Positions 5,803-10,019 of a stretch of DNA of 10,019 nt are shown in pieces. A program made the translations under genes and the position numbers. Source of the stretch: a bacterium SM23_31 (GTDB taxonomy: Bacteria; SM23-31); assembly GCA_001304035.1 (NCBI GenBank), contig LJUD01000080.1:1-10019 (forward strand). Direction: 5' to 3'. The notes beneath the pieces were generated by a model that saw only the letters and a list, made by a program, of their open reading frames with translations, was not told where the DNA came from and made no database searches. The number at the start of each line of letters is the position of its first letter. Within the stretch, counting starts at the first letter, position 1.

Positions 5803-6861
5803 TTATTTTCTCTTTTTTTCCGCAAGGTTTTGAATACTGATCTGTGCGGCAATGTTTTCGGAGATGGCAGTAAAAACCTTTGTTTCCTCTGAATCCGGAT
5901 CGAATATGACTACCGGCTTGCCGGCGTCGGATTTTTCCCTTATTGATGTTGTCAGGGGAATTTCGCCGAGAAAGGGAATACCAAACTCCCTGCTCGCCTT
6001 TGCCACGCCTCCTTCACCAAAGATTCTCTCCTTTTCGCCGCAGTGAGAGCAAACATAGTAACTCATGTTCTCGATAATGCCGATAACGGGTGCATTTAAC
6101 TTGTTGAACATCAGGATTGCCCTCCGGGCAACGTTCAGCGCAACGTCCTGTGGTGTGGAGACAATCACTGCACCGGTCAGCGGGATCGACTGGCACAGTG
6201 TGAGCTGTACATCGCCGGTTCCCGGCGGCAAGTCTATCACTAAATAATCGAGCGAGCCCCATTCGACGCTGCCGAGAAACTGCTCAACCATTTTACCGAG
6301 CATAGGACCGCGCCAGATAACAGCCTGATTCTGCTGCGTAAAAAACCCCATAGACATTATTTTGATACCGTGGTGTTCTGCCGGGAGGATCATATCGTTC
6401 CCGGCTGCTTTCGGTTCATAAGAGACGCCCATAATCTGGGGAACGCTCGGTCCGTATATATCCGCATCCAAAAGACCGACAGAAGCGCCGGCTCTTTTGA
6501 GTGCAAGGGCAATATTCACGCTGACTGTCGACTTGCCTACTCCTCCTTTCCCGCTTGCAATTGGAATAATATTCTTCACATCCGGGAGCAGCTTTGTCTC
6601 TCTGCCGTCTTTTGTTGAAGTAACTTTTGACGTCATCTTAATATTAACCTCTTTAACGCCCGGAACTGCCGAGACCGCCTGCCGCGCTTCTTCGTGCAGT
6701 TTGTCTTTTGCAGGGCACGCCGGAGTCGTAAGTTCAATTGCAAATGACACCCGCCCATCTGACAGGGCGAGATTCTTAATAAATCCCAGTGATACAATAT
6801 CCGCATGAAGGTCGGGGTCTATAACCTTTCGCAGTGCATTTAAAATCATTTCTTCGTTCAA
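5803..6861 (-). CDS. mrp: Mrp/ApbC-type P-loop iron-sulfur carrier ATPase
   Basis: The Mrp/NBP35 family binds a 4Fe-4S cluster at a dimer interface and passes it to apo-proteins in the cytoplasm, depending on ATP. The 352 residues begin with a DUF59/MIP18 domain (about 1-80, with I-D-P-D at 14-17 and T-T-P-A-C-P around C49). The ATPase domain follows: deviant Walker A G-K-G-G-V-G-K-S at 104-111, switch D-A-D-I-Y-G-P-S at 132-139 and D-L-P-P-G-T-G-D at 210-217. The conserved cluster-binding C-x-x-C is at C271 and C274 (ENMSYYVCSHCG). All key residues are present. The start chosen is TTG at 6861, because GGAG (6869-6872) sits seven bases before it. The first in-frame ATG at 6849 would be 19 bases away. 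It is the last gene of the SUF operon, 25 bases after the DUF59 gene. It ends in a Lys/Arg-rich tail. Confidence 0.95.
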   Translation of the reverse strand: MNEEMILNALRKVIDPDLHADIVSLGFIKNLALSDGRVSFAIELTTPACPAKDKLHEEARQAVSAVPGVKEVNIKMTSKVTSTKDGRETKLLPDVKNIIPIASGKGGVGKSTVSVNIALALKRAGASVGLLDADIYGPSVPQIMGVSYEPKAAGNDMILPAEHHGIKIMSMGFFTQQNQAVIWRGPMLGKMVEQFLGSVEWGSLDYLVIDLPPGTGDVQLTLCQSIPLTGAVIVSTPQDVALNVARRAILMFNKLNAPVIGIIENMSYYVCSHCGEKERIFGEGGVAKASREFGIPFLGEIPLTTSIREKSDAGKPVVIFDPDSEETKVFTAISENIAAQISIQNLAEKKRK

Positions 6862-6868
6862 AGTTCTT

Positions 6869-6872
6869 CTCC
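6869..6872 (-). promoter_or_regulatory. Ribosome binding site fixing the mrp TTG start
   Basis: On the minus strand GGAG (within TTTGGAGAAG) is seven bases upstream of TTG at 6861. That is ideal spacing, whereas the next ATG (6849) would be at 19 bases. This decides in favour of the TTG start. Confidence 0.7.
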
Positions 6873-6886
6873 AAATTTAAATGTGT

Positions 6887-7198
6887 TTACCATATTCCTA
6901 TTTTATCTTTTACTTCGTCGGATGCCATAGTACGCGGGTTCCATTGTGGTTCCCAGACTATCTTTATCTCGGTTTCTTCTATTCCGGGAAGCGTTTTGAG
7001 AACGTCATTAACCTGTGAAACAATTATCTGACCGTGCGGACACACCGGCGACGTGAGCGTCACACGGACGGTCACTTTTTTACCGTCTTTCTCAATGTCA
7101 GCCCCGTACACAAGCCCGAGGTCGACAATTCCTATTCCGATTTCCGGATCAACCACCGATTTTAATGCTTCGAATACGATGTCTTCAGTAATTAACAC
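6887..7198 (-). CDS. DUF59/MIP18-family SUF-associated protein (SufT-like)
   Basis: This small domain protein (103 residues) belongs to the MIP18/PaaD/SufT group, whose members help mature iron-sulfur proteins. The sequence shows V-V-D-P-E-I-G-I-G-I-V-D-L-G-L-V-Y near the N-terminus and T-L-T-S-P-V-C-P-H-G in the middle. The Asp-Pro-Glu and the Cys are the family's conserved features. A longer frame runs upstream to an ATG at 7303 but overlaps sufU by 91 bp, and its extra residues look unlike the family. I therefore place the start at GTG (7198), nine bases after GGAG (7208-7211) in an AAAGGAG site that overlaps the sufU stop. It lies 14 bases after sufU and 25 bases before mrp, which has its own DUF59 domain. 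SufT-like function is inferred from context; PaaD-type phenylacetate hydroxylase maturation is unlikely, because no paa genes are present. Confidence 0.88.
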   Translation of the reverse strand: MLITEDIVFEALKSVVDPEIGIGIVDLGLVYGADIEKDGKKVTVRVTLTSPVCPHGQIIVSQVNDVLKTLPGIEETEIKIVWEPQWNPRTMASDEVKDKIGIW

Positions 7199-7207
7199 TA
7201 AAAGTTT

Positions 7208-7214
7208 CTCCTTT
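7208..7214 (-). promoter_or_regulatory. Ribosome binding site fixing the DUF59 gene GTG start
   Basis: AAAGGAG on the minus strand overlaps the stop codon of sufU (7213-7215) and ends nine bases before GTG at 7198. This supports the short GTG-initiated product and coupled translation with sufU. Confidence 0.7.
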
Positions 7215-7683
7215 ATTCCGGTAGAGAAGGTGACACAAGTGTTTCCTTTTCCTGGCGGGCTTTGATTAAATCGTTCAGCGTTATCCATGGAATGAGAGCG
7301 CATTTTATACGGGAATGGTACTTCTTCACACCCTCTAATGCGTCTAAATCACCGATATCCATATCATCCGGGAGTTTCTTCCCATGCATCATTTCACGAA
7401 AGGCTTCGGTAATTTGCTGAATTTCCTTCAGGCTTTTACCCGGGAGAAGTTCGGCAAGCATCGAACCGGATGCAACACTTATGGCACATCCCTGTGAATC
7501 AACGGCAACGTCTTCTAAATATCCGTTAGTGAATTTCGCCTTAATTGTTACTTGGTCTCCGCAAAGCGGGTTGTACCCTTTATGCTCTGCATCAATCCTG
7601 TCTAATTCCTTGCGGCCTCGCGGATTTTTATAATGGTCGAGAATCGTGTCCCGGTATAAATCATCCAGTTTAACTTGTTTCAT
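7213..7683 (-). CDS. sufU: SufU zinc-dependent sulfur acceptor
   Basis: SufU accepts sulfur from the cysteine desulfurase SufS by ligand swapping at its zinc site. In many bacteria it replaces SufE. The 156-residue product has C41, D43 (N-P-L-C-G-D), C66 (D-S-Q-G-C-A-I-S) and C128 (R-I-K-C-A-L-I-P-W). These are the same positions as the zinc ligands of Bacillus subtilis SufU. The long stretch between C66 and C128 (about 84-118, LKEIQQI to ALEGV) carries the insertion that separates SufU from the scaffold IscU. The gene overlaps the sufS end by 14 bp and has a GGGAG site (complement of 7694-7698) ten bases before its ATG. Together with sufS upstream it makes a standard SufS-SufU pair. The C-terminal tail after residue 142 is polar and ends LVSPSLPE. 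Confidence 0.95.
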   Translation of the reverse strand: MKQVKLDDLYRDTILDHYKNPRGRKELDRIDAEHKGYNPLCGDQVTIKAKFTNGYLEDVAVDSQGCAISVASGSMLAELLPGKSLKEIQQITEAFREMMHGKKLPDDMDIGDLDALEGVKKYHSRIKCALIPWITLNDLIKARQEKETLVSPSLPE

Positions 7684-8959
7684 ATTGAAAATACTCCCGT
7701 GCTTTTTTTAAACCTTCAATTAATGCATCAACGTCTGCTTTATCGTTATAAATATAAAAGCTGGCACGGACGTTTGCAGGAATATTGTACCTTCGCATAA
7801 GCGGCTGCGCACAATGATGACCCGCCCGGATTGCAATGCCGTATGAATCTAAAATTGTACTGAGATCATGCGGGTGAATTAATTTATCATAAAACGCAAC
7901 TACTCCGGCTCGATGTTCGATATCTCTTGGCCCGTATACGGTTAAATCCGGAAATGTTTCCAAACGTTCAAGCGTATATGCTGTTAATTCTTTTTCATGA
8001 ATCCGAATTGCATCCATACTCAATTTTTCAAGATAGTCAATTGCGGATGAAAACGCAATGACGTCTGCATAATTCGGTGTGCCGGCTTCAAATTTCCAGG
8101 GAATTTCAGCCCAGGTAGCGCTGTTAAGTGTAACCTCCTGTATCATGCCGCCGCCGGTGAGTACCGGCTCCATTTTTTCCAGCAGTTCAGGTTTTCCGTA
8201 CAGGACGCCGATTCCGGTAGGCCCTAACATCTTATGGGCGGAAAATGCCAGAAAATCACAGTCGAGTTCTTTTGCATCAACTTTCGTATGGGGTACACCC
8301 TGCGCACCGTCCAATACGGTGACTGCATTATAACTGTGCGCCGCTTTAATTATCTCTGATACGGGATTTATAGTGCCGAGTACATTAGAAACCATAGTAA
8401 CGGACACAACCTTTGTGCGCTCAGACAGCAGCTTGTAAAAAATGTCCATATCCAGATAGCCGTCTTCGGTAACGGGAATATGCTTCAATACAGCGCCGGT
8501 TTCCTGCGCAATCATTATCCAGGGGACAAGATTGCTGTGATGTTCCATTTCCGTGAGAATAATTTCGTCGCCTGCTTTAATATTAGCTTTGCTCCACGAA
8601 CGCGCAACAAGATTAAGGGATTCGGTTGTATTTCGCGTAAAGACAATGCCCCGTTGGTCAACGCCGCCGATAAACCGGGCAATCTTTTCACGCAAATTCT
8701 CGTATGCTGAAGATGATTCCTCCGACAGTGTATAAGCTCCCCGGTGAATATTCGCATTCGAGGTCCTGTAAAAGAAAGAAAGCGCATTGATTACGCATGC
8801 CGGTTTCTGTGTCGTCGCTGCGCTGTCAAGATATACGATGCGGTTACCATGGATTTTCCTGTTTAAAATCGGAAAATCATTTCGTATAATATCAACATTC
8901 AAAACTTGTTTTCCGGTCTCAGCCGGCATCTGAATTACTCCATCGGTTTTTGTTGTCAT
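7670..8959 (-). CDS. sufS: SufS cysteine desulfurase
   Basis: SufS is a PLP-dependent group II cysteine desulfurase that turns cysteine into alanine and holds the sulfur as a persulfide. The 429 residues include the PLP lysine K243 in S-A-H-K-M-L-G-P-T-G, D217 (V-L-D-G-A-Q) and the stacking His in T-E-M-E-H-H-S-N (about 136-143). The active-site Cys is C383 in R-A-G-H-H-C-A-Q-P-L. The short, ordered loop before R-A-G-H-H-C marks the SufS rather than the IscS type. The start at 8959 has AGGA (8967-8970) seven bases upstream; an alternative ATG at codon 11 lacks this. The first 20 or so residues are a little longer than in many SufS proteins. It is 13 bases after the Rieske gene and overlaps sufU by 14 bp. 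Confidence 0.96.
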   Translation of the reverse strand: MTTKTDGVIQMPAETGKQVLNVDIIRNDFPILNRKIHGNRIVYLDSAATTQKPACVINALSFFYRTSNANIHRGAYTLSEESSSAYENLREKIARFIGGVDQRGIVFTRNTTESLNLVARSWSKANIKAGDEIILTEMEHHSNLVPWIMIAQETGAVLKHIPVTEDGYLDMDIFYKLLSERTKVVSVTMVSNVLGTINPVSEIIKAAHSYNAVTVLDGAQGVPHTKVDAKELDCDFLAFSAHKMLGPTGIGVLYGKPELLEKMEPVLTGGGMIQEVTLNSATWAEIPWKFEAGTPNYADVIAFSSAIDYLEKLSMDAIRIHEKELTAYTLERLETFPDLTVYGPRDIEHRAGVVAFYDKLIHPHDLSTILDSYGIAIRAGHHCAQPLMRRYNIPANVRASFYIYNDKADVDALIEGLKKAREYFQYETS

Positions 8960-8972
8960 GGTATAATCCTGT

Positions 8973-9293
8973 TTAATATTTGCTTATGTCAATATAAATA
9001 GCACCGTTCTCAATACGAACCGGGAACGTTTTTATCGGTGCGTAAGCCGGCTGCCGTTTAATTTCTCCGGTTGTAACATCAAATCTGGCGCCGTGACGCG
9101 GACACTCGATCTCGGTTCCGCGCAGTTTACCCTCACCGAGCGGTGCATCATCATGCGAACAGACATTTTCTATTGCATAAAATGTTCCGTCCACATTGCA
9201 GATTGCAACAGGGATATCTTCTACTTCAAAAATCTTTACTTCTCCAACAGGGATATCGTCAACCTCCGCAACTTTTATCATGGTATCACTCAA
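8973..9293 (-). CDS. Rieske-type 2Fe-2S ferredoxin in SUF operon
   Basis: The 106-residue soluble Rieske protein has the two cluster-binding boxes C45-x-H47 (V-C-S-H-D-D-A-P-L) and C64-x-x-H67 (E-C-P-R-H-G-A-R-F-D). There is no disulfide-forming extra Cys, as expected for the ferredoxin-like class associated with ring-hydroxylating dioxygenases. No oxygenase gene is nearby, so a role in SUF, such as electron supply or as a first cluster recipient, is more likely; that is inferred from position only. The start is TTG at 9293, eight bases after a strong AAAAGGAGGA site (9301-9310). The in-frame ATG five codons in would be 20 bases away. It overlaps the sufD end by 8 bp and is followed by sufS after 13 bp. 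Confidence 0.93.
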   Translation of the reverse strand: MSDTMIKVAEVDDIPVGEVKIFEVEDIPVAICNVDGTFYAIENVCSHDDAPLGEGKLRGTEIECPRHGARFDVTTGEIKRQPAYAPIKTFPVRIENGAIYIDISKY

Positions 9294-10019
9294 ATGTCCA
9301 TCCTCCTTTTAATCTGTAGTTGATATACTTTCTGAGACGACCTCTTAGTTCTTCGGGGATACGTTTCAGGGAGTTTTCCATAAATCCTTCGATAATGAGC
9401 TGCACAGCCTCATATTCGGGGATACCGCGGCTTTTTAAATAAAATATTTCATTCTCATCGGGAGGCCCCGTTGCCGCTCCATGAGAGCAGCGGACTTCAT
9501 CCTGGTTTATCTCCAATTCAGGGATCGATTCAATGCGACACCCGGATGAAAGAAGAAGGTTACGGTTTTCCTGGTATGCCTCGCTGAAGGGAGCATTGTT
9601 TTCGATAGTAATCCTGCCTGTGTACGCTGAACGTGAACGGTCTTTAAGTACAACTCTAAAGTTAATATTGCTGAGTGTATTCGGCGCATGATGCTCATGG
9701 ACAGTGAGATGGTCAAAGTGTTGCCGCTTTTCACCGAAAAGAAATCCTTCAAGCTGACTCTCGCTTCCTCCTCCGGCAAGATTGGATCCAAGATTTGCTT
9801 TTGTAATCTTCCCGCCAAAAGATGCAATAGCCGTGAGCGTTTTTGCGCTGCTTTCTACCATTGATCTGTGGGTGAAATAAAACCTGGCGCCTTCATTGAG
9901 ATTCTGCACCATTAAATGTCGCAATTGGGATGCTTTTCCTGCAAATGTTTCGGCTGCGGCATTTATGTAATGTGAATCCGAATTCATAAGTCCGCCGGTA
10001 TACTCATCGATAATGGATA
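9286..10019 (-). CDS. sufD: SufD, SUF scaffold subunit (5' partial)
   Basis: The C-terminal part of a SufB/SufD-family protein, about 243 visible residues, with the frame open to the right edge: ten codons, S-I-I-D-E-Y-T-G-G-L, precede the first visible ATG at 9987. SufD forms the SufBCD scaffold with SufB and the ATPase SufC. Family features seen are the beta-helix core with T-x-H-x-x-P-N-T-x-S-N-I (HHAPNTLSNINF) and the end block V-R-C-S-H-G-A-A-T-G-P-P-D-E-N-E-I-F-Y-L-K-S-R-G-I. Its Cys and His correspond to the functional C358 and H360 of E. coli SufD. The SufB form of this block is usually C-E-H-E-A-T-V-S, so this is SufD. SufB and SufC should lie just to the right of the window. The end overlaps the Rieske gene by 8 bp. 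Confidence 0.92.
   Translation of the reverse strand, partial: SIIDEYTGGLMNSDSHYINAAAETFAGKASQLRHLMVQNLNEGARFYFTHRSMVESSAKTLTAIASFGGKITKANLGSNLAGGGSESQLEGFLFGEKRQHFDHLTVHEHHAPNTLSNINFRVVLKDRSRSAYTGRITIENNAPFSEAYQENRNLLLSSGCRIESIPELEINQDEVRCSHGAATGPPDENEIFYLKSRGIPEYEAVQLIIEGFMENSLKRIPEELRGRLRKYINYRLKGGWTFE
9301..9310 (-). promoter_or_regulatory. Strong ribosome binding site fixing the Rieske TTG start
   Basis: AAAAGGAGGA on the minus strand lies inside the last codons of sufD and ends eight bases before TTG at 9293. A start at the ATG four codons later would leave 20 bases. This supports TTG initiation and translational coupling. Confidence 0.75.

Noticed and set aside
7199..7303. Upstream extension of the DUF59 gene to an ATG at 7303
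   Set aside because: It would overlap sufU by 91 bp, adds residues unlike the family, and ignores the AAAGGAG site in front of the GTG at 7198.
1..10019. CRISPR array, tRNA, rRNA, transposon ends or attachment sites
   Set aside because: I looked for regular direct repeats, tRNA-like cloverleaf ends and long terminal inverted repeats and saw none; only short repeat-like blocks in the intergenic gaps were found.

Overview
The window reads as ordinary bacterial chromosome from an unidentified species, with ten protein genes and no RNA genes, insertion sequences or CRISPR array. A Gram-negative envelope is suggested by a signal-peptide protein with a beta-barrel-like C-terminus ending in Phe and by an RseP-type site-2 protease. 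The barrel protein and the SUF gene order (sufD, Rieske ferredoxin, sufS, sufU, DUF59, mrp) made me think of the Bacteroidota/Ignavibacteria/Calditrichota (FCB) neighbourhood. Most genes, however, have clear Shine-Dalgarno sites, which is not typical of classical Bacteroidota, so the assignment is weak.

Layout. (1) 1-3637, plus strand: the 3' part of a LipM/LplA-type octanoyl/lipoyl transferase, a small exported beta-barrel-like protein, dxr (MEP isoprenoid pathway) and rseP (intramembrane protease, overlapping dxr by 8 bp). (2) 3638-4555: a convergent gap holding a degenerate GC-rich repeat or hairpin, then a small minus-strand Cys-rich probable zinc protein of unknown function, then a long AT-rich divergent region with a possible promoter. 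(3) 4556-5647, plus strand: a radical SAM enzyme that closely fits the AmmeMemoRadiSam (AmrS) family, standing alone. (4) 5648-5802: a convergent gap with an 8-bp-stem hairpin and a CTCTGCG-type intergenic repeat. (5) 5803-10019, minus strand: a tight SUF iron-sulfur assembly operon, transcribed sufD (cut by the window edge), Rieske ferredoxin, sufS, sufU, sufT-like DUF59 gene, mrp.

How the genes work together. SufS takes sulfur from cysteine and SufU accepts it. SufD is part of the scaffold, whose SufB and SufC partners are expected just beyond the right edge. The DUF59 protein and the Mrp ATPase are late-acting maturation or carrier factors, and the Rieske protein may supply electrons. The AmrS radical SAM enzyme, and lipoyl synthase acting on LipM product, would be consumers of such clusters. 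That link is inferred and not shown by operon structure.

The most notable observations are three non-ATG starts (TTG, GTG, TTG) in the SUF operon fixed by good ribosome binding sites, the orphan AmrS gene, the Cys-rich mini-protein, and two dispersed-repeat-like hairpin regions, one in each convergent gap. I found no clearly new multi-gene system.
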